Positions 1-6,135 are shown, counted from the first letter of the stretch. The stretch is DNA of 6,169 bases from Flavobacteriales bacterium (GCA_027032855.1 JALVLX010000017.1:1-6169); one strand, 5' to 3'. Program-made: numbers and translations. The notes: generated from the sequence alone by a model not told the origin.

Positions 1-3000
1 TGATTGTAACCTCACCCATTTTGGGAGTGATTTCATCAGCCGTCCACGATTTTTTAAAGTAACCCGTGCCGGCTTCGGTTTTGATTTCAGGCATTTTTGC
101 AGGGTCAATGTGCGTATTCCCTATTTTTACACTAACACTATTGTCAATTGCCAAAAAATCGGTGCCGCGGAGTAACAGCGCATAAACCGCTTCGGTAGTT
201 TGCTTGGTGGTTTTCCATGCATTGGTTTGCTTGTGTTTAAGCAACCAGACACGCATCTCGTCAACTTTTTTGACGTCGCCGTCAATAGCATCAAAAGCTT
301 CTATCAACAGAGCTTGCGTCTCAATAGGTGCTTGATACCAATACCAACCACCGGTATTATTTTTCCAATACATACCTAACTCTTCACTTTTGATACTGTT
401 TTCGTCCAGCGAACGGATGATTTTTTTGGCAATTTCCGTATCATTGTGGCGGTGCGAAACCAGAGCTAAAAGTCCTTGCTCGTATAAGCTGTAAGACAAC
501 CAATATTTTTGTGCCTGACGTCTGTAATAATCAACGGCTTCTTGCACTTCTTTTGACATGCTTTTATCGGGATAAAAACTGCGGGCATACAGATAAAACA
601 ATTGGAATGCACCGGTGTGATAGTTGTCCAAATAAGCTTGCTTGTCTTTTTGCTTGCCGGCTGTTTCCAACAAACGCTCGTAATCTTTACGAATTTCGGC
701 ATCTAAATAGACGATAGCTTTATGGAGCATTGGCTCGATAAGACGTTGATTATCAACAACACCAAGCTTTTTCAAATGTCCGAAACCGGCTACAATATGT
801 TGCGTGATATAAGGGTTGGGATAGCGCCCACCTTTAAACCACGTAAAGCCTCCGCCGGGTAATTGCAAAGTCTGTAGTTTTTGCAAAGCTTTTTGTTGCA
901 TATAAGCCATTTTGTTTAAGTCAAACAACAAGGCGATACGTTTCTTTTGTTCCGTTTCGCTTTGCGCATCACGCAACCAAGGTGTTTCTTCAATCAAAAT
1001 ATTTTTGAGTTCTTGATTTTTTTCCAAATTGGACAGCAAGGCATCGCTTTGATAGTTTTTCCATACGTCAAAAACTTGCTTGATTTTAGGATTTTGATGA
1101 ACGATATGCGACGCCAACGTATTGGCATAATAGCGGCTAAAAGTCTGCTCGCTACATTCGTAAGGATATTCCATTAAATAAGGCAAAGCTTGCACGGCAT
1201 ACCAAGCGGGATTACTTGTTATTTCCAAAGTTAGTTTATGATTTTTCAAAGTATGGCTTTGCGGATGCAAAAGTTTGTCCATCGCAAAAGTTTTACTTTG
1301 ATTGCTACGCACCCACATCGGCATGGTTTCGGTAACCAGCATACGGTTGGACAATACCGGCACAAAGTTTTGTTCGGCATCGGTTTGATTACCGGCTTTG
1401 GCTTTGACTGTATATACCAAAGCATCAATATCATCGGGAATGATGAGCTGCCATTGCACTTGTGTATTACCGCCGGCATTCACGCTAAAACTTTGCTTAA
1501 TATTTTGGGTGATGCGACCGGTTACATCTTTTTGACTAACCGCATCTTTTAGGGTCAGTTCTGCGGTTCCAGATAAACTTTTGCTTGACAAATTACTGAT
1601 TTTAGTGCTGAAAATCAACGTGTCACCTTGTCGCACAAAGCGTGGTGCGTTAGGGAATACCATCAAATCTTTTTGGGTTTGTGCAAACAATTCTTGATAG
1701 CCGTGTTTCAAATCTTTACCGTGGGCTAAAATTTGCAATTTCCATTTGGTCAAACTTTCGGGAGCCGTAAATTTAAAGCCGACATTACCGTCTTTATCCG
1801 TGTATAATTCCGGAAAGAAAAAGGCGGTTTCTCTAAAATCACTACGTACGGCAGGCGACACATCTTTGGGTGTTTCTTTTTCCGGTTGATCCGTTTTTTC
1901 CGCTTTTCCATTAGCTGTTGGCACAGGTGCTTCAACTGCCAAGTCACTTTCAGCACTTTCGGCAACGACGACAGCTTTTTCCATTTTTGCTCCCAAAGAA
2001 CGACGACTATAGAGCGCTCGTCCATAATAAGGTCTTCCAAATCTAAATCCAAACCACTTCAAGCGGTTGTCTCCCCAACGATTAGCGTCATCATTATACC
2101 AAGGGTCAAAATGCCAATGCACAGAAGCAGAAATATTTCCAAAAGAATTTGCTTGACGGATATTGGTTGCAGGATAATAAACTTTATAGCTTATTGGGTT
2201 AAAATCCCATGAATGTGATACAAATTGGTCTAAAGACGCATCATACATAGAAGCTAAAATTTCAGCGGCAACTTTTTGGCTTTGTGGACCTTTTATTTTA
2301 AAACGCCATTCTTCCTCTTGTCCGGGCTTAAGCTTGTCTCTAAAACGGATAGTTTCCACGATTAATTGGTCGGACGGATAAGGCACTTTAATATTTATTT
2401 GGTTGATTTTAAAATTATTAAAAGCATTAAAAGTGTAATACACAACAAATCCGCCAAAATCTTTTTCAGTTACGGGAACGGAAATAGTTTTGTAAGTTCC
2501 GTTGCTTTTAAACGTTTTGTGTAAAATAATTTTCCGGTCCTTTTCCACCCAAACATGCATCATATTGCCGGTTGATGCAGAGCCGGTTTGTAAAATCAAT
2601 TCATCGCCGGGTTGGTAAGTGTCTTTATTGGTCAGCACATCAAAATATTTGTTATCCGCTACTTGTTTTTGTAGGTTGTCATAAATTTCAAACCAATGTT
2701 TGGCGGTTATTTCGTTACCATCTTTGTCCTTGGTGGTGGCAATGGCGAGATATTGTCCGGCAGGATAATCTTGTCCGGGCTTGAAGGCAATTTTTTCTTG
2801 TTCACCGGTCAGGATATTTTGTTGCCAATACAATTTTCCAACAGGCCAAAATACTCTTTTAGTTTCCGTTTTATCATACGGCATGTGGGGCAATTTACTG
2901 ACAAATTCCTGTTTATCAACGGCTTGTATGTCAGGAGCAGCCCAAGGTCTGTGACGTAGTACACGGTCGGGCGCTTTGAGTTTGTAAATTTTTAACTGCA

Positions 3001-5602
3001 CATTTGCCGGCACTTTTACATCATTGAGATTTAAGCTTTGAACACGAATACTGTCGGTTTGGTGCTTTTGGATTTTACCGGGCATATCCAAACTTAATTG
3101 TAATAGTTTGTAACCGGCTTTAACCATAATTTCTTGACTGTGAGTTTCGCCATTGAGGTCGGTTACTTCGGCATAGACTTTATAATGGAACACCGGATTG
3201 TTTGCCGGTTGCACACTACGGTCGGGCAGGGCTTTAAAATTAATGACAAATTCGCCTTTATCATCGGTAACGGTAGTGCCGTGAGCTATTTCCTGCGGAT
3301 GAGAGTTAAAAGCCGGGCGATACCAATACCACCAACGAGGCATCTCTACTTCACGTTTGACGCGGTAGGTCACTTTGGCTTCGGTAATTTTTGTGCCTGC
3401 AAAACTTTCGGCAACACCTTTGACAGGAATAGTATCGTTGACTTTGTAAGTTTTATCCGGTTTGTTGAGCGTTACTTCAAATTTCGGTCGCTTGTAGGCT
3501 TCCACTCTGATTTGGCGAGTGGCGAAAAGTCCGGGTTTGGTCGAACGAATTTCCAAATTAAAGCGTCCGGTTAAAGTTTGTTCCGGCAAAACAAAACTAC
3601 CGTTTACGGAACCAAAGTCGTTGGTTGTCAAGGTTTTTTCACCGACTTTCCGATGATTGACATCGTAAAGTGTGACTTTAACGGGTATATTATTTAAAAC
3701 TTTGGAATGATTGGTCAATTTAGTCAAACATATCGCTTTAAAATAGACGATTTGTCCGGGGCGGTAAATACTACGGTCGGTAAAAAGAAAAGCTGAATGG
3801 TGTTTTTTCCACCGGTCTTGATGATGCATCCGGTAAACATGCTCATCAAAATACGCTGTTTTGTTGTGACCGTATGTCACGATAACTTTATATTGGTATC
3901 CATTTAATTTATTGCAAGTTGCCACACCTTTACTGTCAGTTTGTAAAACTTTTGCGGTTTGCCATTCGCTGTTATATCTGCGACGTTTGAGTAGGGTTAT
4001 GGTTGCATTGGTAAACGGCGAGCCGTTTTGACGGTTTAGGACACTGAATTTTAATTGATTTCCGGGGCGACTGATGGTTTGCAAAACCGCATCGGTTACT
4101 TGAAATGTCGTCATGCCGAATTCGTCATTTTTTTTATCTGTAGTCAGCAACAAAACATATTCGCCGTTGGGCAAAGCATCGATAATGCGTTCGGTGCTGT
4201 GGTTTTGATAATCCTCTTCGTTTGGCAATTTGTAATTGTAAGTTTTAACCGGCAACAATTTTTCTACAAAATCACGTTTCTTTTTGGCTTCATAGATTTT
4301 ATCCAGTGCCTGTTTTTGCTCGTGCGACAAAGAATAGATTTTCAATACGGCATCAGACAAATTACGAAAATCAATTTTTATCAAAGATTGTTGATTTTCA
4401 GGAATATAGCGTTCAGCTTCAACTTTAAGCGCCTTATTTTTTATATCTGCCATTAAGTTCTTGCAAGATACGGCACCCGGGCTGTCCGGATATTTTTTGA
4501 TAGCGGTTTCACATACGGCAACCGCTTCTTTTTTCTTCCATCGATAAGTGTCATCTTTTCCGGGAACGTATTTATCTCCTAATTGGTTTAAAACCTTTGC
4601 CTGATTAAAATATGCCAAAGCGGCTATACCGGACTTTTCATATTTTTTAGCAAAATTTTGCAATGTTTTGATATAAACTTGTTCTTTGTCCGGGAAAACG
4701 GCATTGGAATAAACAAATTGCATGCGTTGCAGGTCAGCGTAAGCGAGGGCGTCGAAGTTTTGTTTGTCAGCCAAGCGGAATTTTAAATAATTACGGTGCA
4801 GCAACAAGGCTTGATATTGTTTTGATAACGTGTCTTTGTTGTTGAATTTCAACGAGATGAATTTGTCTATATCGGATAAATATTCCGGATTGTCTATAGT
4901 AAAATTTTGTGCCGGTGCCGTCAAAGCGTTTTCTTTGTTTTGATAAAAACGGAGTGCTTCGTGTATCAATACATCATACAAAACAGGTTGGTATTTAGTG
5001 GCTTTGTCAGAGAGTTCCAAAATATCTTTCCATACCTTAACAGGCATAACTTGTAGCACTTCAGGATTTTGAAGCGAACGGTTGAAGTGTGTATGTACGG
5101 TTTTATACAAAGTTTTCAAATCCCAAGTCCGAAAATCTTTAGGGTCCACAACAGAAGCAGTTTCGGTGCGGCTAGCAAATTTCCAGCGGTTATTTTGATA
5201 ATATTGCCAGTAAAGTTGTGCCAAATAGCTTTCTAAAATCTGTTTGGTTGGTGCTTTATTTTCAGTAATTTCCTTTTCAAAATTATGAATGACATGCAAT
5301 TGGCTGTCTTCTTCCAACTGCATCATATATTTGGATTGGTAAATCAAACTTTTGACAATTTGCGGACTGTTTTGGTCTTTTTTAGCGGTCGCATAAATTT
5401 CTTTAACAAGCTTATAAGCCGATTTGGTTAAGCCGTTTTTTTCATATTTATGAACCTTCTGCCATAAATCAGGGTAAGAAGGGAAATCCTTTTGTTTCAT
5501 CATTTCAATTTGTTTTTGTGATAAATTTTGCGTTGTGTTTTCGGTTTTTGAACTCGAACAAGACAATAATATCAGTAGCGGTAAAAAAATTAGACGATGC
5601 AT
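1..5602 (-). CDS. Alpha-2-macroglobulin family lipoprotein (thioester protease trap), 3' end cut off by the window
   Basis: Probable envelope-anchored broad-range protease inhibitor. In this family a protease cuts the bait region, the protein closes around it, and a Cys-Gln thioester bonds to it. The frame is open for 1867 codons with no internal stop. Residues 1-15 are a lipoprotein signal (MHRLIFLPLLILLSC). About 16-480 is Lys/Gln/Tyr-rich and helical, TPR-like near 328-387. MG1-like sequence starts near 498, MG2 carries TDRSIYRPGQIVYFKAI (608-624), an MG3/4-like stretch has RWWYWYRP (756-763), the bait-region domain begins near 988 (DTYQPGDEL), the MG7-like A2M domain has ETAFFFPELYTDKDGNVGF (1258-1276), and the thioester domain (about 1450-1760) has YPYECSEQT plus ETPWLRDA, PGGGFTWFKGGRYPNP and PIETQALLIEAF. 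An in-frame TAA at 5615-5617 leaves ATG 5602 as the only sensible start. The last residues seen are KMGEVTI; family lengths suggest some 100-200 more. The next gene downstream is not visible; many bacteria pair A2M with pbpC. Confidence 0.96.
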   Translation of the reverse strand, partial: MHRLIFLPLLILLSCSSSKTENTTQNLSQKQIEMMKQKDFPSYPDLWQKVHKYEKNGLTKSAYKLVKEIYATAKKDQNSPQIVKSLIYQSKYMMQLEEDSQLHVIHNFEKEITENKAPTKQILESYLAQLYWQYYQNNRWKFASRTETASVVDPKDFRTWDLKTLYKTVHTHFNRSLQNPEVLQVMPVKVWKDILELSDKATKYQPVLYDVLIHEALRFYQNKENALTAPAQNFTIDNPEYLSDIDKFISLKFNNKDTLSKQYQALLLHRNYLKFRLADKQNFDALAYADLQRMQFVYSNAVFPDKEQVYIKTLQNFAKKYEKSGIAALAYFNQAKVLNQLGDKYVPGKDDTYRWKKKEAVAVCETAIKKYPDSPGAVSCKNLMADIKNKALKVEAERYIPENQQSLIKIDFRNLSDAVLKIYSLSHEQKQALDKIYEAKKKRDFVEKLLPVKTYNYKLPNEEDYQNHSTERIIDALPNGEYVLLLTTDKKNDEFGMTTFQVTDAVLQTISRPGNQLKFSVLNRQNGSPFTNATITLLKRRRYNSEWQTAKVLQTDSKGVATCNKLNGYQYKVIVTYGHNKTAYFDEHVYRMHHQDRWKKHHSAFLFTDRSIYRPGQIVYFKAICLTKLTNHSKVLNNIPVKVTLYDVNHRKVGEKTLTTNDFGSVNGSFVLPEQTLTGRFNLEIRSTKPGLFATRQIRVEAYKRPKFEVTLNKPDKTYKVNDTIPVKGVAESFAGTKITEAKVTYRVKREVEMPRWWYWYRPAFNSHPQEIAHGTTVTDDKGEFVINFKALPDRSVQPANNPVFHYKVYAEVTDLNGETHSQEIMVKAGYKLLQLSLDMPGKIQKHQTDSIRVQSLNLNDVKVPANVQLKIYKLKAPDRVLRHRPWAAPDIQAVDKQEFVSKLPHMPYDKTETKRVFWPVGKLYWQQNILTGEQEKIAFKPGQDYPAGQYLAIATTKDKDGNEITAKHWFEIYDNLQKQVADNKYFDVLTNKDTYQPGDELILQTGSASTGNMMHVWVEKDRKIILHKTFKSNGTYKTISVPVTEKDFGGFVVYYTFNAFNNFKINQINIKVPYPSDQLIVETIRFRDKLKPGQEEEWRFKIKGPQSQKVAAEILASMYDASLDQFVSHSWDFNPISYKVYYPATNIRQANSFGNISASVHWHFDPWYNDDANRWGDNRLKWFGFRFGRPYYGRALYSRRSLGAKMEKAVVVAESAESDLAVEAPVPTANGKAEKTDQPEKETPKDVSPAVRSDFRETAFFFPELYTDKDGNVGFKFTAPESLTKWKLQILAHGKDLKHGYQELFAQTQKDLMVFPNAPRFVRQGDTLIFSTKISNLSSKSLSGTAELTLKDAVSQKDVTGRITQNIKQSFSVNAGGNTQVQWQLIIPDDIDALVYTVKAKAGNQTDAEQNFVPVLSNRMLVTETMPMWVRSNQSKTFAMDKLLHPQSHTLKNHKLTLEITSNPAWYAVQALPYLMEYPYECSEQTFSRYYANTLASHIVHQNPKIKQVFDVWKNYQSDALLSNLEKNQELKNILIEETPWLRDAQSETEQKKRIALLFDLNKMAYMQQKALQKLQTLQLPGGGFTWFKGGRYPNPYITQHIVAGFGHLKKLGVVDNQRLIEPMLHKAIVYLDAEIRKDYERLLETAGKQKDKQAYLDNYHTGAFQLFYLYARSFYPDKSMSKEVQEAVDYYRRQAQKYWLSYSLYEQGLLALVSHRHNDTEIAKKIIRSLDENSIKSEELGMYWKNNTGGWYWYQAPIETQALLIEAFDAIDGDVKKVDEMRVWLLKHKQTNAWKTTKQTTEAVYALLLRGTDFLAIDNSVSVKIGNTHIDPAKMPEIKTEAGTGYFKKSWTADEITPKMGEVTI
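1145..1156 (-). other. Thioester motif CSEQ
   Basis: Residues 1483-1486 are Cys-Ser-Glu-Gln inside YPYECSEQTFSRYYANTLA. The internal thioester of A2M and complement proteins forms between the Cys and Gln of a C-x-E-Q motif. Both are present, so the protein should be able to trap proteases covalently rather than only sterically. Human A2M has Gly at the second position; other residues there are common in bacteria. Confidence 0.92.
1862..2005 (-). other. Probable bait region of the A2M protein
   Basis: Residues 1200-1247 lie between the bait-region domain and the MG7-like A2M domain, where family members carry the protease-cleavable bait. The stretch starts basic (SRRSLGAK, 1199-1206), then becomes a low-complexity Ala/Glu/Val/Pro/Lys segment (EKAVVVAESAESDLAVEAPV, 1208-1227) and ends Lys/Glu/Pro-rich (KAEKTDQPEKETPKD, 1233-1247). 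It looks disordered and offers sites to trypsin-like, Glu-specific and elastase-like proteases. The MG7 domain resumes at VRSDFRETAFFF. The limits are inferred from composition and domain order. Confidence 0.6.
3731..3781 (-). other. MG2 domain signature (A2M_N) in the A2M protein
   Basis: Residues 608-624 are TDRSIYRPGQIVYFKAI. Asp-Arg-x-x-Tyr-Arg-Pro-Gly-x-x-Val is the most recognisable signature of the MG2 domain of alpha-2-macroglobulins, at the start of a beta strand. A similar but weaker DTYQPGDEL at residues 994-1002 marks the start of the bait-region domain. Confidence 0.9.
4442..4621 (-). other. TPR-like helical segment of the A2M N-terminal region
   Basis: Residues 328-387 read like tetratricopeptide helices: ALAYFNQAKVLNQLGDKY followed by KKEAVAVCETAIKKYPDSPGA. 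The second piece has the usual TPR pattern of small residues followed by Tyr-Pro-Asp-Ser at the turn. The surrounding 16-480 region is also helical in composition (Lys, Gln, Leu, Tyr), with no macroglobulin-type beta pattern. Such an N-terminal extension is a feature of Bacteroidota A2Ms as I know them; whether it forms a true TPR array cannot be settled by eye. Confidence 0.5.
5558..5602 (-). other. Lipoprotein (signal peptidase II) signal peptide
   Basis: The first 15 residues are Met-His-Arg, a hydrophobic run LIFLPLLILL, then the lipobox Leu-Leu-Ser-Cys with Cys15 as the lipidated residue. This predicts Sec export, lipidation and N-terminal membrane anchoring. The residues after Cys are SSSKTEN. 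Serine at +2 does not suggest inner-membrane retention by the E. coli rule. The acid-rich signal used for surface export in some Bacteroidota is not obvious, so a periplasm-facing position is slightly favoured. That last point is inference. Confidence 0.9.
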
Positions 5603-5637
5603 ATTTAAAATTTTTTAAAAATTTCACGAACAAGTTA
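5603..5637 (-). promoter_or_regulatory. A/T-rich leader without Shine-Dalgarno
   Basis: The bases before the ATG read AAATTTTTAAAAAATTTTAA then AT on the gene's strand, with no purine-rich anti-16S match. Bacteroidota commonly start translation from A/T-rich leaders lacking a Shine-Dalgarno, so this fits the start at 5602. The in-frame TAA at 5615-5617 lies inside this leader. Confidence 0.5.
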
Positions 5638-5672
5638 CAAATAAAATGTCAATTATTTGGAGACATTCAATA
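5638..5672 (-). promoter_or_regulatory. Weak candidate Bacteroidota-type promoter for the A2M gene
   Basis: On the gene's strand TTTATTTG (5645-5638) is a one-mismatch version of the Bacteroidota -7 box TAnnTTTG. An ATTG lies about 22 bases further upstream (near 5669-5672), slightly too far for the usual -33 TTTG/TTG spacing. If used, the 5' leader would be roughly 30 bases. This is a pattern match in A/T-rich DNA and may be chance. Confidence 0.2.
5645..5667. repeat. Inverted repeat AATGTC-N11-GACATT upstream of the A2M start
   Basis: AATGTC at 5645-5650 is mirrored exactly by GACATT at 5662-5667, 11 bases apart. It overlaps the candidate promoter, so it could be an operator. It also shares TTTGGAGAC with the larger inverted repeat at 5733-5755, so it could instead be a repeat remnant. 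Confidence 0.35.
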
Positions 5673-5677
5673 TTTGT

Positions 5678-5712
5678 GCCAAGGGCAAACCCATACTTTT
5701 TGGCTTTTTTTT
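5678..5712 (+). terminator. Hairpin followed by T8, terminator-like on the plus strand
   Basis: GCCAA (5678-5682) pairs with TTGGC (5700-5704) and is followed at once by eight T (5705-5712). The 17-base loop contains a small inner GGG-CAAA-CCC hairpin (5683-5692). The geometry suits an intrinsic terminator for plus-strand transcription, but no plus-strand gene lies upstream. It could stop antisense transcription, or act on the minus strand as a folded leader with an A-tract before it. The outer stem is only 5 bp. Confidence 0.3.
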
Positions 5713-5720
5713 GATTTCAG

Positions 5721-5731
5721 ACCTATCAGGT
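5721..5731. repeat. Short inverted repeat ACCT-ATC-AGGT
   Basis: A 4-bp inverted repeat with a 3-base centre, directly beside the TTGGAGAC inverted repeat. ACCT(G/A)(A/T)CAGGT-type palindromes recur between genes in several Bacteroidota, so the two neighbours may be parts of one decayed element. That link is from general knowledge and is uncertain. Confidence 0.35.
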
Positions 5732-5732
5732 T

Positions 5733-5755
5733 TTGGAGACGTAACATGTCTCCAA
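5733..5755. repeat. Perfect 8-bp inverted repeat TTGGAGAC-N7-GTCTCCAA
   Basis: TTGGAGAC (5733-5740) and GTCTCCAA (5748-5755) are exact reverse complements around a 7-base loop GTAACAT. Two more inner pairs (one of them G-U) are possible in RNA, giving up to 10 bp. It lies about 130 bases upstream of the A2M start. No T-run follows strongly on either strand, which argues against a simple terminator. Part of it is echoed at 5656-5664 (TTTGGAGAC). Confidence 0.65.
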
Positions 5756-5783
5756 TTTATACTAGACACAAAACTTTATGAAC

Positions 5784-5814
5784 ATTAACCACAAACAGGT
5801 TACCCCTACGAGGT
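5784..5814 (-). repeat. Palindromic repeat copy 1 (REP-like)
   Basis: On the minus strand the copy starts ACCTCGTAGGGGT, an imperfect palindrome with one mismatch in the stem, followed by a tail containing TTTGTGGTTAAT. It is in the same orientation as copies 2-4 and shares the TTTGT-plus-A-rich tail of copy 2. Confidence 0.55.
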
Positions 5815-5830
5815 TTATAATTTTGTGTGA

Positions 5831-5866
5831 TATTTCTACTACAAACGGAACGCTCCTACGGAGCGT
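5831..5866 (-). repeat. Palindromic repeat copy 2, strongest hairpin (REP-like)
   Basis: The core ACGCTCCTACGGAGCGT (5850-5866, plus strand) has a perfect 6-bp stem around a 5-base centre CTACG. On the minus strand it is followed by TCCGTTTGTAGTAGAAAT. Copies 1 and 4 have the same kind of tail, so the repeated unit is larger than the hairpin itself. Confidence 0.7.
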
Positions 5867-5945
5867 ATTAAAAATTAAAAATAAAATGGTCCTATGTTAA
5901 TTGTGTAGTAATAATAAATCAGGTTTAATAATCATGGCATATTAT

Positions 5946-5974
5946 CTTTTTATATAATTTCACCCTTACGGGGT
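5946..5974 (-). repeat. Palindromic repeat copy 3 (REP-like)
   Basis: On the minus strand ACCCCGTAAGGGT forms a 4-bp stem around CGTAA and is followed by GAAATTATATAAAAAG. The tail lacks the TTTGT of copies 1 and 2 but keeps the A-rich end. Confidence 0.55.
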
Positions 5975-6000
5975 TTATTGGTGTTTTTCTATTGTTATTC

Positions 6001-6048
6001 AGACGCACGGGTTGTGCAATAATAGACGCACGAGTCTTGTGTCTCTAC
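6001..6048. repeat. GACGCAC / GTGTCTC inverted repeat element
   Basis: AGACGCA (6024-6030) pairs with TGTGTCT (6038-6044) as a 7-bp stem with one G-T pair and a 7-base loop. Just before it, AGACGCAC also opens a second small hairpin, GCAC-GGGTT-GTGC (6005-6017), so AGACGCAC occurs twice in direct orientation (6001 and 6024). The minus strand begins GTAGAGACACAAG, resembling the GTAGAGACG-type intergenic repeats I know from Bacteroidota and cyanobacteria. Confidence 0.6.
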
Positions 6049-6051
6049 ACT

Positions 6052-6081
6052 CAACATTATGAACATTACGAACATTACGAA
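6052..6081 (+). repeat. Short tandem repeat, 9-base unit GAACATTAC
   Basis: CAACATTAT, GAACATTAC, GAACATTAC and a partial GAA follow each other. The last two full units are identical. The 12-mer TTATGAACATTA at 6057-6068 occurs again at 5776-5787, so the motif is dispersed as well as tandem. Confidence 0.7.
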
Positions 6082-6114
6082 TTTTCAACAACAATAATAT
6101 CACTCCTACGGGGT
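6080..6114 (-). repeat. Palindromic repeat copy 4 (REP-like)
   Basis: On the minus strand ACCCCGTAGGAGT (stem with one G-T pair, centre CGTAG) is followed by GATATTATTGTTGTTGAAAA. The tail aligns with copy 2 over the TTGT-x-GT-x-GAAA pattern. Confidence 0.6.
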
Positions 6115-6126
6115 TCACTAAATAAA

Positions 6127-6135
6127 CCCGAAGGG
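6127..6135. repeat. Short palindrome CCCGAAGGG, possible further repeat relic
   Basis: A 3-bp stem, extendable to about 5 bp with a G-U pair (AGCCC/GGGTT on the minus strand). It sits 12 bases beyond copy 4. It may be a diverged relative of the repeat family or an unrelated small hairpin. Confidence 0.3.

Noticed and set aside
1130..1160. Possible frameshift next to the thioester motif
   Set aside because: A first count seemed one base out of frame here, but a careful recount put CSEQ in the same frame as the ATG at 5602 and the codons at the left edge. The opposite-strand reading agrees with that count.
1750..2052. Minus-strand open frame of 100 codons inside the A2M gene
   Set aside because: It lies in a different frame from the continuous A2M frame, which reads through here with recognisable domain sequence. 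The translation is Lys/Arg-rich with no family resemblance.
3134..3574. Plus-strand open frame of 146 codons, the longest opposite-strand frame
   Set aside because: It is antisense to well-conserved A2M codons (including RWWYWYRP). Its composition is the complement of the real gene, and it shows no recognisable domain.
4055..4456. Plus-strand open frame of 133 codons, rich in Phe and Ile
   Set aside because: It is the shadow of Lys/Asn-rich codons of the A2M gene read backwards; the hydrophobic look comes from AAA/AAT codons becoming TTT/ATT.
5518..5781. Plus-strand frame of 87 codons running from the A2M start into the intergenic region
   Set aside because: It overlaps the lipoprotein signal antisense, crosses the leader and inverted repeats, and resembles no known protein.
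5850..5866. Hairpin with an extra-stable cUACGg tetraloop
   Set aside because: The symmetry centre places CTACG as a 5-base centre inside the 6-bp stem, so UACG is not closed by the C-G pair in the required register.
5784..6114. CRISPR array
   Set aside because: The repeat copies are short, diverged and unequally spaced (centres about 50, 110 and 140 bases apart), with no uniform spacers.
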